A DNA stretch of 64,000 nucleotides from Marinobacter shengliensis (GCF_003007715.1 NZ_PXNO01000027.1:930001-994000); one strand, 5' to 3'; shown: positions 42,853-52,744, counted from the first letter of the stretch. Translations and numbers: made by a program. Notes: generated by a model not told the origin, from the letters alone.

Positions 42853-43779
42853 GTGAAAAACCTGACTTCGATTCAGCCGTCAAAGACGCAGCCGGCCAGG
42901 CTGGCCGCCCTGAAGCAGTCGTTTCATGACTGGAACCAGTCCCCTGATGTTCTCACCAAGCTCGCCAAACGGCTGTCTACCACCCTGTCACTGGAAACCC
43001 AACTCGGTATCATCGCAGACGAGATTGCACAAACCATCCCGTTTGATGCCCTCAATTACCGGCATCGGATTGCCCGGCAGGATTTTGTGTTCTCAACCGG
43101 TATGGGCGGGCCCCATCGCTGCGAATACCGCCTCACGCTGGAAGGAAGTTACTATGGCACGCTCGCGTTTCAGCGCCGGCAAAAGTTTACAGACGAAGAA
43201 CTTACTGGCCTGGAGATGATGCTCTCGGCAGCCATCTGCCCACTGCGCAACGCCTGCCAGTACATCGCCATTGAGCAAGCCGCGTTGACCGACGCCCTGA
43301 CCGGCATTGGTAACAAACGTGCCCTTGACGAAGCTCTGCTGCGGGCAAGCGCTCTGGCCGACCGGCATGGCGCGCCCTGGAGCCTCATCCTGTGCGACCT
43401 GGATCACTTCAAATTGATCAATGACAACCACGGGCACGTGGTTGGGGATCATATCCTGACCAGAACCGCAGAGAAGCTGGAACAAGCCATTCGAAATTCA
43501 GACACCGTGTATCGATTTGGCGGGGAAGAATTTGCCGTATTACTGCCTCACACCAGTGAGCAGGAGGCACGGGAAGTTGCCGAGCGCATTCGCCTGGCGA
43601 TCGAAAGTATTCGGGTGGATGGTGGTGAGACGCCACTGACGGTTACCGGCAGCTGCGGTGTGGCAACCCACCTTGCAGACGAGGCGCCGGAGCAGTGGCT
43701 GGCCCGGGCAGACGAAGCGTTATATCGGGCGAAAGCACAGGGCCGCAACTGCACCCGCGTTTTCGCCAGTATTTCCTGA
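42853..43779 (+). CDS. diguanylate cyclase (GGDEF domain)
   Basis: A 308-residue soluble protein. The C-terminal GGDEF domain has GGEEF, the metal-binding LCDLDHFKLIND and the product-inhibition site RNSD exactly five residues before GGEEF, so it should make c-di-GMP with feedback control. The N-terminal part (about residues 30-135: LSTTLSLETQLGIIADEIAQTIPFDALNYR) looks like a GAF-type sensor. Start is GTG at 42853. It is single, convergent with rluB, whose stop is 16 bases away. c-di-GMP made here could affect motility genes in this window, but that is inference. Confidence 0.93.
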   Translation: MKNLTSIQPSKTQPARLAALKQSFHDWNQSPDVLTKLAKRLSTTLSLETQLGIIADEIAQTIPFDALNYRHRIARQDFVFSTGMGGPHRCEYRLTLEGSYYGTLAFQRRQKFTDEELTGLEMMLSAAICPLRNACQYIAIEQAALTDALTGIGNKRALDEALLRASALADRHGAPWSLILCDLDHFKLINDNHGHVVGDHILTRTAEKLEQAIRNSDTVYRFGGEEFAVLLPHTSEQEAREVAERIRLAIESIRVDGGETPLTVTGSCGVATHLADEAPEQWLARADEALYRAKAQGRNCTRVFASIS

Positions 43780-43795
43780 GCGACAGTTGGGGGGC

Positions 43796-44818
43796 TTATT
43801 CGCCCCGATTGTTACGAGCCGGCTTCTTTGCGCCTGACCTTGCTTTGCGGTCATCGCGCTTTGGCTTGGCGGGCGCAGAGTCGCTGACCTGCCAGGTTCC
43901 CTTGCGGGCACGCTGCAGAGACTTTCCGGGACTTTTTCGTCGCCTGCGATCGTGAGCCGCCTGCTCACCGGGGGTCTTTTGCGGAATATCCACCGCAGAC
44001 AGCCCGACGGCCTTGCTCAGGGCATCCACACCTTTTTGATCCAGCTCTTCCCATTTGCCCAGGGTAAGACGGCTTGGCAAGAAAATTGGCCCATAGCGCA
44101 CCCGCTTAAGCCTGCTGACCCGAACGCCCTGAGACTCCCACAGTCGCCTGACTTCCCGGTTTCGCCCTTCCATCAAGGTAACGTGAAACCACTGGTTAAT
44201 GCCGCTGCCGCCTGCGGGTGCCAGATCAGAGAACTTGGCCATGCCGTCATCCAGTAACACACCTTCCAGCAAACGCTGCTGCATGGCGTCGTCTACCTCA
44301 CCAAATACCCGCACGGCATATTCCCGGTCAATCTGGCTCGACGGGTGCATCAACCGGTTGGCAAGCTCACCGTCGGTTGTGAACAACACCAGCCCGGTGG
44401 TATTGATATCCAGCCGCCCGATGGCGATCCAGCGCTGGTCTTTCAGGCGTGGCAAGCGGTCAAATACCGTTGGCCTGCCTTCCGGATCTTTCCGGGTGGT
44501 GACTTCGCCCTCGGGCTTGTTGTAGATCAGCACCCTGCGAACCACCTGGGCGGCGGCTGACACATCCAGCTGCTTTCCATCCAGCTCAAAACGGTCGTCC
44601 GTAGTGGCTTTCTGGCCTGGCTCCGCCGGCTGGCCGTTAACCTGTAACCGCCCGGATTCCATCCACCCTTCAATCTCCCGGCGAGACCCAACACCCGCTC
44701 TTGCGAGCAGTTTCTGAATGCGTTCAGGGCCCGCCGTCAGAGCCTTATCGCCCTGAGATGCTCGGGTTCTGGAACCTGGTTTTCCAGGGCCTTGTTTTCC
44801 GGGGCTAGATGCCGCCAT
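43796..44818 (-). CDS. rluB: 23S rRNA pseudouridine synthase RluB
   Basis: A 340-residue RsuA/RluB-family synthase that makes pseudouridine at 23S rRNA position 2605 (E. coli numbering). An S4 RNA-binding domain (RIQKLLARAGVGSRREIEGWM, about 33-53) is followed by the catalytic domain with GRLDINTTGLVL and its catalytic Asp. Both ends are long and basic (PGKPGSRTRASQG; C-terminus KPKRDDRKARSGAKKPARNN), probably extra rRNA contacts. The trpS-scpA-scpB-rluB run is common in this group and supports RluB over RluE/F. Confidence 0.9.
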   Translation of the reverse strand: MAASSPGKQGPGKPGSRTRASQGDKALTAGPERIQKLLARAGVGSRREIEGWMESGRLQVNGQPAEPGQKATTDDRFELDGKQLDVSAAAQVVRRVLIYNKPEGEVTTRKDPEGRPTVFDRLPRLKDQRWIAIGRLDINTTGLVLFTTDGELANRLMHPSSQIDREYAVRVFGEVDDAMQQRLLEGVLLDDGMAKFSDLAPAGGSGINQWFHVTLMEGRNREVRRLWESQGVRVSRLKRVRYGPIFLPSRLTLGKWEELDQKGVDALSKAVGLSAVDIPQKTPGEQAAHDRRRRKSPGKSLQRARKGTWQVSDSAPAKPKRDDRKARSGAKKPARNNRGE

Positions 44819-44856
44819 GTAATACGTCCTTACCGATTAACCGATGTCTTTTGACA

Positions 44857-45525
44857 TCAGTGAAGTGTCTGTTCCGATTCAGCAGCCTGGTTGCCTCCGG
44901 GTTGTCCGGGGTCGTCACTGCTGCCATTTTGGGATGATTCAAACTGAATCTCCCCCTGTATGTTTCGTTCGATCTCCCGGCCAATTTCCTCGAGATCACG
45001 AACCTCAGACAGCGGCGGCAACTCATCCAGCCCTGTCAGGTTAAAATAATCCAGAAACTGTCGGGTGGTGGCGTACATTGCAGGGCGACCCGGCACGTCA
45101 CGATGGCCAACAACCCTTACCCACTCTCGCTCAAGCAGGGTACGAATGATATTGCTGCTTACCGTAACACCGCGAATATCTTCAATTTCACCCCGGGTGA
45201 TTGGCTGCCGATAGGCAATCAGGGCCAGGGTTTCGAGCAGTGCCCGGGAATACCGCTGGGGTTTTTCCTCGAACAAGCGACCAACCCAGGGTGCCAGCTC
45301 TTCCCTCACCTGCAGTCGATAACCGCTGGCCACCTTTTTCAGCTCGAAGCCTCGTCCCTCGCAAGCTTTGTCCAGCTGCACCAGCACGTGCTCCATCACC
45401 TGGCGGGATGGCCGCTCGTCTTCCACAAACAATTCTCTGAGCTGTTCCAGCGACAGGGGCTTTCCAGCCGCCAGCAGGGCGGCTTCGGCAATCGCCTGAA
45501 CACGCGCAAGATGGTCTTCGTTCAT
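44857..45525 (-). CDS. scpB: segregation and condensation protein B
   Basis: A 222-residue winged-helix protein that dimerises and binds ScpA as part of the SMC condensin. Landmarks: EAALLAAGKPLSLEQLRELF at the start, and RALLETLALIAYRQPITRGEIEDIRGVTVSSNIIRTLLER, the conserved ScpB core. It starts 14 bases after scpA and ends 38 bases before rluB. Confidence 0.94.
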   Translation of the reverse strand: MNEDHLARVQAIAEAALLAAGKPLSLEQLRELFVEDERPSRQVMEHVLVQLDKACEGRGFELKKVASGYRLQVREELAPWVGRLFEEKPQRYSRALLETLALIAYRQPITRGEIEDIRGVTVSSNIIRTLLEREWVRVVGHRDVPGRPAMYATTRQFLDYFNLTGLDELPPLSEVRDLEEIGREIERNIQGEIQFESSQNGSSDDPGQPGGNQAAESEQTLH

Positions 45526-45539
45526 AATCTGGCCTTCAC

Positions 45540-46367
45540 CTAGCTGGCAGCCCGGGCACGCACGTGAATCGGGCCCAGCACCTCTGCCTGTACAATTTCA
45601 ATCAGCTGCTCTTTCACCAGTTCGAGCGTTGCGAGGAACGTCACCACCACACCCAGCCGCCCTTCCTCAATGGTAAACAGGCTTTCAAACGTGACAAACC
45701 GGTCGCCCTGAAGCACTGAGAGAATGTGGGACATTCGCTCGCGGGTCGACAGCCGCTCTTTCTCAACATGGTGACTGGTGAATAGATCTGCCCGTTTCAG
45801 AACGCCATGCAAAGCCAACAAAAGCTCCCGCATATCCACTTCCGGGTGGGGCTGAGACGAAGGCAGCTTCGGCAAGGCGGCTGACGCTGCAAAAATGTCA
45901 CGCTCCATACGCGGCATTTCATCGATATCTTCGGCAGCCTTCTTGAACCGCTCGTACTGCTGCAACCGGCGAATCAGCTCCGCCCTGGGGTCCAGTTCCT
46001 CGTCATCGTCGGTTTCATGGCGGGGAAGCAGCATTCGGGATTTTATCTCTGCCAGCGTGGCCGCCATCACCAGGTATTCGGCCGCCAGTTCAAAGCGCAT
46101 GGCTTCAACTGCGCCGATGTAGTCCATGTACTGGCGGGTAATTTCACTCACGTCAATATCAAGGATGTTCATGTTTTGCCGGCGTATCAGATACAACAGC
46201 AAATCAAGGGGACCCTCAAAAGCCTCCAGAAACACCGCCAGGGCATCGGGAGGAATGTAGAGATCCTTGGGGATATCCACCAACGGCTTGCCGGAAACCA
46301 GAGCCAGAGGCACCTGCGCGCCGGCCTCAGCCGGGGCGTGTGTCAACTCGTCAGTCTCGTCGGTCAT
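45540..46367 (-). CDS. scpA: segregation and condensation protein A (kleisin)
   Basis: A 275-residue kleisin that bridges the SMC heads. The N-terminal family motif is FEGPLDLLLYLIRRQNMNILDID, then YLVMAATLAEIKSRMLLP, and the C-terminal winged helix follows (FLATLELVKEQLIEIVQ). The start at 46367 (MTDETDEL) has GGAGAGG directly upstream; the reading frame is open much further upstream into trpS, without family similarity. scpB follows after 14 bases. Confidence 0.94.
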   Translation of the reverse strand: MTDETDELTHAPAEAGAQVPLALVSGKPLVDIPKDLYIPPDALAVFLEAFEGPLDLLLYLIRRQNMNILDIDVSEITRQYMDYIGAVEAMRFELAAEYLVMAATLAEIKSRMLLPRHETDDDEELDPRAELIRRLQQYERFKKAAEDIDEMPRMERDIFAASAALPKLPSSQPHPEVDMRELLLALHGVLKRADLFTSHHVEKERLSTRERMSHILSVLQGDRFVTFESLFTIEEGRLGVVVTFLATLELVKEQLIEIVQAEVLGPIHVRARAAS

Positions 46368-46404
46368 GGCCTCTCCAGCCGTTGGCATTGGCGACAGGGT
46401 AAAC

Positions 46405-47619
46405 TCAGCGGTAGCTGAGGCCCATTGCAGTGCGTACTTCTTCCAGGGTATCGCGAGCCGCATCCCGCGCGTGTTCGCGGCCTTCTTCCAGAATGGACCG
46501 AACCACATCCGGGTTTTTCTCATAATCCCGGGCCCGCTCGTGAAGCGGCCGCTGCTCTTCAATCACTGCATCGATCAACGGCTTTTTGCAATCCAGGCAA
46601 CCAATGCCTGCGCTGCGACAGCCTTGTTGCACCCATTCGCAGGTCTCGGCATCTGAGTACACTTTGTGCATACTCCAGACCGGACATTTCTCCGGGTCAC
46701 CCGGGTCGGTCCGGCGCACCCGCTGCGGGTCTGTCTGCATGGTGCGGATTTTCTGGGAAACGCTGTCTGGCTCTTCCCGCAGGCCGATGTAGTTGTTGTA
46801 GGACTTGGACATCTTCTGGCCATCCAGCCCCGGCATTTTCGATTCCGGCGTCAACAACGGCTGGGGCTCTGGCAGGATTACCTTGCCGCCACCTTCGATA
46901 TAGCCGTACAACCGCTCCCGGTCGCCCAGGGAAATGTTCTGCTGTTCTTTCAACAGCGCCCGTGCGGTTTCCAGGGCCTCCATGTTGCCCTCTTCCTGAT
47001 AGCGCTTCTTCAGGTTGCGGTAGAGTTTGGCGTTTTTCTTGCCCATTTTGACAATGGCCGCCTCGGCCTGCTCTTCAAAGCCCGGCTCGCGACCATAGAT
47101 GTGATTGAAACGGCGGGCGATTTCCCGGGTAATTTCCACATGGGACACCTGATCGGCACCCACCGGCACCTTGCCGGCCCGATACATCAGGATATCCGCG
47201 CTCTGAAGCAACGGATAGCCGAGAAACCCGTAAGTTGCCAGGTCTTTCTCCCGCAGCTTTTCCTGCTGATCCTTGTAGGTGGGAATACGCTCCAGCCAGC
47301 CCAGCGGCGTAATCATCGAGAGCAACAGGTGCAGTTCCGCATGTTCTGGCACCTGAGACTGAATGAACATAGTCGACGACCCCGGGTTAACACCCGCGGC
47401 CAACCAGTCGATAACCATGTCCCACACGCTTTGCTGAATACCGGAGGTGTCGTCGTATTGTGTGGTCAGGGCATGCCAGTCTGCCACGAAGAAGAAGCAC
47501 TCATACTCGTGCTGGAGTTTCACCCAGTTTTTCAGCACACCGTGATAGTGGCCGAGGTGAAGCTTGCCGGTCGGTCGCATACCGGACAAAACCCTTTGCT
47601 GGGAATCTACAGAACTCAA
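46405..47619 (-). CDS. trpS: tryptophanyl-tRNA synthetase
   Basis: A 404-residue class I synthetase that charges tRNA-Trp. The HIGH-type motif is GKLHLGHYHG near residue 18 and the KMSKS motif is GQKMSKSYNN. The middle has an insert relative to the 334-residue E. coli enzyme (KKNAKLYRNLKKRYQEEGNMEALE region), as in the longer Pseudomonas-type TrpS. The start is TTG at 47619, with AAGGAG 8 bases upstream; no in-frame ATG precedes the HIGH motif. Confidence 0.96.
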   Translation of the reverse strand: MSSVDSQQRVLSGMRPTGKLHLGHYHGVLKNWVKLQHEYECFFFVADWHALTTQYDDTSGIQQSVWDMVIDWLAAGVNPGSSTMFIQSQVPEHAELHLLLSMITPLGWLERIPTYKDQQEKLREKDLATYGFLGYPLLQSADILMYRAGKVPVGADQVSHVEITREIARRFNHIYGREPGFEEQAEAAIVKMGKKNAKLYRNLKKRYQEEGNMEALETARALLKEQQNISLGDRERLYGYIEGGGKVILPEPQPLLTPESKMPGLDGQKMSKSYNNYIGLREEPDSVSQKIRTMQTDPQRVRRTDPGDPEKCPVWSMHKVYSDAETCEWVQQGCRSAGIGCLDCKKPLIDAVIEEQRPLHERARDYEKNPDVVRSILEEGREHARDAARDTLEEVRTAMGLSYR

Positions 47620-47760
47620 AGCACGAACTCCTTATTTCTGTTTATTAGGCGCCTGGTTTCACCACCGGAGGTGGCTCGGAAAATCAGGCTGACCGGGCAT
47701 TATAGTCTTTACACCTCGCTGCGTTAAGCAAAGCGATATAAAACACCGGCGCCATAACGC

Positions 47761-47795
47761 AAAACCCCCGGAATTCTCGCGAACCCGGGGGTTTT
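47761..47795 (-). terminator. rho-independent terminator of the suc operon
   Basis: AAAACCCCCGG (47761-47771) pairs with CCGGGGGTTTT (47785-47795) around a 13-base loop, 20 bases past the sucD stop. Minus-strand transcripts end in TTTT here, closing the long sdh-suc run. Confidence 0.85.
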
Positions 47796-47814
47796 GGTGA
47801 AGGTTATGGCGGGC

Positions 47815-48687
47815 TTACCAGCCAGTCACTTCCTTCAGGGCCTTGCCGATTTCGGCCAGGCTGCGCACGGTTTTGACACCGGCATCTTCCAGGGCGGCAA
47901 ACTTCTCGTCTGCGGTACCCTTACCACCAGAAATGATGGCGCCAGCATGGCCCATACGCTTGCCGGGAGGTGCAGTGACACCGGCAATGTAGGAAACCAC
48001 AGGCTTGGTGACGTTCTCTTTGATGAACGCAGCCGCTTCTTCCTCGGCGGTACCACCGATTTCGCCGATCATCACGATGGCTTCGGTTTCCGGATCTTCC
48101 TGCAGCAGCTTCAGAATGTCGATGAAGTTGGAGCCAGGAATCGGGTCACCGCCAATACCGATACAGGTGGACTGACCGTAGCCGAAGTCAGTGGTCTGCT
48201 TGACCGCTTCGTAGGTCAGGGTGCCGGAACGGGATACGATACCAACCTTACCCTTCTTGTGGATATGGCCAGGCATAATGCCGATCTTGCACTCGTCCGG
48301 AGTGATCACACCCGGGCAGTTTGGTCCGATCATGCGAACGCCTTTACGGTCAACGTATTCTTTGGCGTAGAGCATGTCGATGGTCGGGATACCTTCAGTG
48401 ATACAAACGATCAGCTGAATGCCGGCATCGGCCGCTTCGATGATGGCGTCTTTACAGAACGGAGCCGGAACATAGATGACGGTCGCTTCTGCACCTGTCT
48501 TCTCTACCGCTTCACGTACAGTGTTGAACACCGGCAGACCCAGATGCTCAGTGCCGCCCTTACCGGGGCTGACACCACCGACCATCTTGGTACCGTAGGC
48601 AATGGCCTGCTCAGAGTGGAAGGTACCCTGTGCGCCGGTAAAGCCCTGGCAGATAACCTTGGTGTCTTTGTTGATCAGGATGCTCAT
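47815..48687 (-). CDS. sucD: succinyl-CoA synthetase, alpha subunit
   Basis: A 290-residue subunit that binds CoA and carries the phosphohistidine in the conversion of succinyl-CoA to succinate with ATP/GTP formation. The CoA-binding Rossmann domain is at the start (INKDTKVICQGFTGAQGTFH), and the active-site histidine lies in PGKRMGHAGAI near residue 246. Length matches E. coli SucD. It overlaps the end of sucC by 1 base. Confidence 0.97.
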   Translation of the reverse strand: MSILINKDTKVICQGFTGAQGTFHSEQAIAYGTKMVGGVSPGKGGTEHLGLPVFNTVREAVEKTGAEATVIYVPAPFCKDAIIEAADAGIQLIVCITEGIPTIDMLYAKEYVDRKGVRMIGPNCPGVITPDECKIGIMPGHIHKKGKVGIVSRSGTLTYEAVKQTTDFGYGQSTCIGIGGDPIPGSNFIDILKLLQEDPETEAIVMIGEIGGTAEEEAAAFIKENVTKPVVSYIAGVTAPPGKRMGHAGAIISGGKGTADEKFAALEDAGVKTVRSLAEIGKALKEVTGW

Positions 48688-49853
48688 TATTTACCCCCTG
48701 CGGCTTTAACGACTTGCTCTGCGGCGTCCGCCAGACTGGTAGCGGCGATGATGTTCAGACCGCTGTCCTTGAGCACCTTGGTGCCCAGTTCGGCATTGTT
48801 GCCTTCGAGACGAACCACAACCGGCACTTTAACGCCCACTTCCTTGACCGCACCGATGATGCCTTCAGCAATCATGTCGCAACGCACAATGCCACCGAAG
48901 ATGTTGACCAGAACGGCCTGCACAGCGTCGTCAGACAGGATGATCTTGAACGCTTCGGAAACGCGCTCTTTGGTAGCGCCGCCGCCCACGTCCAGGAAGT
49001 TAGCGGGCTGGCCGCCGGACAGCTTGATGATGTCCATGGTGCCCATGGCCAGGCCCGCACCGTTAACCATACAACCAATGTTGCCTTCCAGCGCTACGTA
49101 GTTCAGCTCCCACTTGGCCGCTTCCGCCTCGCGAGCGTCTTCCTGGGAGGGATCACGCATTTCGTGGATTTTCTTCTGACGGTAAAGCGCGTTGCCGTCG
49201 ATGCCGATCTTGGCGTCCAGACAGTGCAGGTCGCCGGCCGGTGTGATCACCAGCGGGTTGATCTCTACCAGTGCCAGATCGCGCTCTTCAAACAGCTTGG
49301 CGAGGCCCAGGAAGATCTTGGTGAACTGACCAATCTGCTTGCCTTCCAGACCCAGTTTGAAAGCCAGTTCCCGACCCTGGTACGGCTGAGCGCCTACCAG
49401 AGGATCGATTTCGGCTTTCAGGATCTTCTCGGGAGTCTCTTCAGCAACCTTCTCGATTTCAACGCCACCCTCGGTGGAGGCCATGAAAACGATACGGCGG
49501 GTGCCACGGTCAACGACCGCACCCAGATACAGTTCCTGATCGATGTCAGTCAGGGATTCAACCAGAATCTTGCTTACCGGCTGGCCATTCTCGTCAGTCT
49601 GGTAGGTTACCAGGTTCTGGCCCAACCACTTCTGGGCAAACTCACGGATGTCTTCCTTGTTCTTGACCAGCTTTACACCGCCGGCCTTACCGCGGCCACC
49701 GGCGTGAACCTGAGCCTTAACAACCCATGCGTCACCGCCGATTTCAGTGGCAGCGTCGACAGCTTCTTGAGGCGTATCGCAGGCAATGCCCTGAGATACT
49801 GGCAGGCCATACTCAGCGAAAAGCTGCTTGCCCTGATATTCATGCAAATTCAT
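48687..49853 (-). CDS. sucC: succinyl-CoA synthetase, beta subunit
   Basis: A 388-residue ATP-grasp subunit that binds nucleotide and succinate. It starts MNLHEYQGKQLF as in all SucC; nucleotide-binding VKAQVHAGGRGKAGGVK and the C-terminal GGIVRCDMIAEGI are plain. ATG at 49853 is chosen because the family starts there; the frame continues upstream without similarity. It follows lpd after a 195-bp gap that holds a GC hairpin (50011-50034). Confidence 0.97.
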   Translation of the reverse strand: MNLHEYQGKQLFAEYGLPVSQGIACDTPQEAVDAATEIGGDAWVVKAQVHAGGRGKAGGVKLVKNKEDIREFAQKWLGQNLVTYQTDENGQPVSKILVESLTDIDQELYLGAVVDRGTRRIVFMASTEGGVEIEKVAEETPEKILKAEIDPLVGAQPYQGRELAFKLGLEGKQIGQFTKIFLGLAKLFEERDLALVEINPLVITPAGDLHCLDAKIGIDGNALYRQKKIHEMRDPSQEDAREAEAAKWELNYVALEGNIGCMVNGAGLAMGTMDIIKLSGGQPANFLDVGGGATKERVSEAFKIILSDDAVQAVLVNIFGGIVRCDMIAEGIIGAVKEVGVKVPVVVRLEGNNAELGTKVLKDSGLNIIAATSLADAAEQVVKAAGGK

Positions 49854-50010
49854 AGTTAATGTCCCGTCTATTGATGGAGGATAACCACGTACGGAAATGA
49901 ACCCGCTGGCACACCGCCCTTGGCATACCAATCGCGAATTCGTTCTGGCGGGCAAGGGATCGCCTGAACCCGCCGGTTACGCACACAGAAAGCTGCCTTT
50001 ATGATGGCAG

Positions 50011-50034
50011 CGGGGCGCCGACATTGGCGCCCCG
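50011..50034. terminator. GC-rich hairpin between lpd and sucC
   Basis: CGGGGCGCC (50011-50019) pairs with GGCGCCCCG (50026-50034) around six bases, 14 bases past the lpd stop. There is no T-run on the minus strand, so it may only slow polymerase or stabilise the upstream mRNA, giving unequal sucAB-lpd and sucCD levels. Confidence 0.45.
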
Positions 50035-50048
50035 ATTCCGGTGTTGCG

Positions 50049-51491
50049 TTACTTCTTCTTGCGACGGTTGGCGACGTGAATCGCACCGCCAGCAACAGCC
50101 AGGGCCGCCTCGTGCACTGACTCTGACAGAGTCGGATGCGCAAAGCAGGTCAGGGCCAGATCTTCTGCACTGGAACCGAATTCCATGGCAATGACGCCCT
50201 GGGCAACGATTTCAGACGCCTGAGGACCAACAACGTGAAAGCCCAGGATACGATCCGTCTTCGCGTCTGCGATGATCTTGACCATACCGGCGGCCGCATT
50301 CGCCGCCATGGCTCGGCCGTTGGCGGCAAACGGGAAGCTGCCTACGTTGTATTCTTCACCTTCGGCCTTCAGTTGCTCTTCGGTCTTGCCGACCCAAGCC
50401 ACTTCCGGGAAGGTGTAGATCACGTTAGGGATGCAATCGTAGTTCACCTGCGGCTTATGACCGGCAATGCGTTCGGCAACCATCACGCCCTCTTCAGACG
50501 CTTTGTGTGCCAGCATCGGGCCACGAACGATGTCACCTACCGCCCAGACACCCGGCGCTTCGGTTTTGCAGTTGTCGTCCACAAAAATGAAGCCGCGCTC
50601 GTCCATGGTCACGCCGGAATCCTCGGCCAGGGCGCCGTCGGTGTACGGGCGACGGCCAACGGCAACGATCAGCTTGTCGAACTTCGCTTCCTGCTTGCCC
50701 TTGGAATCTTCGTAGCTGACGTTCACCAGCTTGCGCTTGACCTCAGCACCGGTCATGCGGGCACCGGTGATGATGTTCAGCCCCTGCTTCTTGAACTGCT
50801 TGAGCGCATCCTTGGCGACCTGCTGGTCCACCGCCGGGAGGAAGCTGTCCTGAGCTTCAAGGACAGTCACTTCTGAACCCAGGCGGGCCCAAACGCTGCC
50901 AAGCTCAAGACCAATCACACCGGCACCAATAACGCCAAGGCGCTTGGGTACTTCAGTGAACTCCAGCGCGCCCTCGGAATCGACGATATACTCGCCGTCA
51001 AACGGTGCAGGCGGAATCTCGATCGGCTTGGAACCCGTCGCCAGAATAACGTTGTCGGCTTCGTAGGTCTTGGTCTTGCCGTCTTTGTCGGTAACTTCCA
51101 CCTTGCGACCAGCCAGTAGCTTGCCGTGACCGTGAATGGAAGTCACGCCGTTAGCCTTGAACAGGCCGGCAATACCGCCAGTCAGTTGCTGCACGATGCC
51201 GGACTTGCGCTCCATCATCTTCGCCACATCGATATCAACACCCTTGGTCATGATACCCATGGACTCATAATCGTGGCTGGCTTCCTCAAATTTGTGAGTC
51301 ACCTCAAGCAGTGCTTTGGACGGAATACAGCCCACGTTCAGGCAGGTGCCGCCCAGAACCTGGCTTTTACCGTCTTTGCTTGTCCAGGACTCCACACAGG
51401 CCGTTTTCAGGCCAAGCTGGGCCGCCTTGATAGCTGCAACGTAACCGCCGGGGCCGGCACCAATGACAATAACATCGAACTTATCGGACAT
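50049..51491 (-). CDS. lpd: dihydrolipoyl dehydrogenase (E3)
   Basis: A 480-residue FAD-dependent disulfide reductase that reoxidises lipoamide in 2-oxoglutarate dehydrogenase. FAD motif GAGPGGYVAAIKAAQLG at the N-terminus; redox disulfide GGTCLNVGCIPSKALL (two Cys, five apart); NAD-binding GAGVIGLELGSVWARLG; and the C-terminal catalytic His-Glu pair in CFAHPTLSESVHEAAL. Its place between sucB and sucC, instead of in the pyruvate dehydrogenase operon, is the pseudomonad-type order. AGGAAAG precedes the start. Confidence 0.97.
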   Translation of the reverse strand: MSDKFDVIVIGAGPGGYVAAIKAAQLGLKTACVESWTSKDGKSQVLGGTCLNVGCIPSKALLEVTHKFEEASHDYESMGIMTKGVDIDVAKMMERKSGIVQQLTGGIAGLFKANGVTSIHGHGKLLAGRKVEVTDKDGKTKTYEADNVILATGSKPIEIPPAPFDGEYIVDSEGALEFTEVPKRLGVIGAGVIGLELGSVWARLGSEVTVLEAQDSFLPAVDQQVAKDALKQFKKQGLNIITGARMTGAEVKRKLVNVSYEDSKGKQEAKFDKLIVAVGRRPYTDGALAEDSGVTMDERGFIFVDDNCKTEAPGVWAVGDIVRGPMLAHKASEEGVMVAERIAGHKPQVNYDCIPNVIYTFPEVAWVGKTEEQLKAEGEEYNVGSFPFAANGRAMAANAAAGMVKIIADAKTDRILGFHVVGPQASEIVAQGVIAMEFGSSAEDLALTCFAHPTLSESVHEAALAVAGGAIHVANRRKKK

Positions 51492-51526
51492 AATCTTTCC
51501 TGTTATCGAATTCGTTGAGTGTCAGC

Positions 51527-52744
51527 TTACACGTCCAGCAGGATACGGGCCGGGTCTTCCAGCATTTCCTTGATCGCAACCAGGAACTGCACCGCTTCCT
51601 TACCGTCGATCATACGATGATCGTATGACAGCGCCAGGTACATCATCGGCAGGATCTCGACCTTGCCATTCACCGCCATCGGGCGCTCCTGGATCTTGTG
51701 CATGCCCAGAATAGCGGTCTGCGGCGGATTCAGGATCGGCGTGGAGATCAGTGAACCGAAGATACCACCGTTGGTGATGGTGAAGGTGCCGCCAGTCATG
51801 TCTTCGATGGCCAGCTTGCCTTCCTTCGCCTTGGTACCGTACTCGACAATCTTCTTCTCGATATCAGCCAGGCCCATGGCGTCGGAATCACGAAGTACCG
51901 GAACCACCAGGCCGCGATCCGTGGATACGGCAACACCAATATCCTGATAACCGTGGTACACCATGTCGTTGCCGTCGATCGAGGCATTGACCGCCGGGAA
52001 GCGCTTGAGGGCTTCGGTGGCCGCCTTGGTGAAGAACGACATGAAGCCCAGCTTGATGCCGTGGCGCTTCACAAAGCTGTCCTGGTACTGCTTGCGCAGC
52101 TCCATGATGGGCGCCATGTTCACTTCGTTGAACGTGGTCAGCATGGCCGCTGTCTGCTGGGCATCCACCAGACGCTTGGCAATACTGGCGCGCAGGCGAG
52201 TCATCGGAACACGCTTCTCCGGACGCTCACCCTGGGCAACATTTACCTCAGGCATGGCTGCCGGCTTGGCAGCGGCACCACCGGAGGACTTGCTGCTGTC
52301 CACAAAGTTCTGCACGTCTTCTTTCGTCACACGGCCGTCTTTGCCAGTGCCCTTGACGGAGGCCGGGTCAACGTTATTTTCTTCGGCCAGCTTACGGGCA
52401 GCCGGGCTCAGGATGGCGTCGCCGGAAGTTGCAGCCGGGGCTTCTTCTTTCGGCGCCTCAGCCTTGGCTTCAGGCTTGCTCTCTGCCGGCTTGGATTCAC
52501 CCGCAGCGCCTTCCTTGAATTTGCCGATCACCTCACCGCTTTCGCAGGTGTCGCCTTCGCCCTTGAGAATTTCTTCGATCACACCATCAGCAGGCGCAAC
52601 CACTTCGAGCACAACCTTGTCGGTCTCGATATCGACAATCAGCTCGTCACGGGAGCATGCCTCACCGGGCTGCTTGTGCCAGGTCGCGACGGTGCCTTCG
52701 GCGACCGACTCAGGGAAAACGGGGGCTTTAATCTCTGTTGACAT
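51527..52744 (-). CDS. sucB: 2-oxoglutarate dehydrogenase E2 (dihydrolipoyl succinyltransferase)
   Basis: A 405-residue core protein of the 2-oxoglutarate dehydrogenase complex. One lipoyl domain with the lipoylated lysine in DIETDKVVLEVVA (about residue 43), an Ala/Pro/Glu-rich flexible linker, a peripheral subunit-binding domain (LSPAARKLAEENNVDPASVKGTGKDGRV), and the catalytic acyltransferase with LSYDHRMIDGKEAV (His and Asp). Length matches E. coli SucB. Strong AAGGATCC-type site before the ATG. Confidence 0.97.
   Translation of the reverse strand: MSTEIKAPVFPESVAEGTVATWHKQPGEACSRDELIVDIETDKVVLEVVAPADGVIEEILKGEGDTCESGEVIGKFKEGAAGESKPAESKPEAKAEAPKEEAPAATSGDAILSPAARKLAEENNVDPASVKGTGKDGRVTKEDVQNFVDSSKSSGGAAAKPAAMPEVNVAQGERPEKRVPMTRLRASIAKRLVDAQQTAAMLTTFNEVNMAPIMELRKQYQDSFVKRHGIKLGFMSFFTKAATEALKRFPAVNASIDGNDMVYHGYQDIGVAVSTDRGLVVPVLRDSDAMGLADIEKKIVEYGTKAKEGKLAIEDMTGGTFTITNGGIFGSLISTPILNPPQTAILGMHKIQERPMAVNGKVEILPMMYLALSYDHRMIDGKEAVQFLVAIKEMLEDPARILLDV

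Noticed and set aside
46666..49859. Several long plus-strand open frames over trpS, sucD and sucC
   Set aside because: Antisense shadows of highly biased housekeeping genes; none has a ribosome site or domain.
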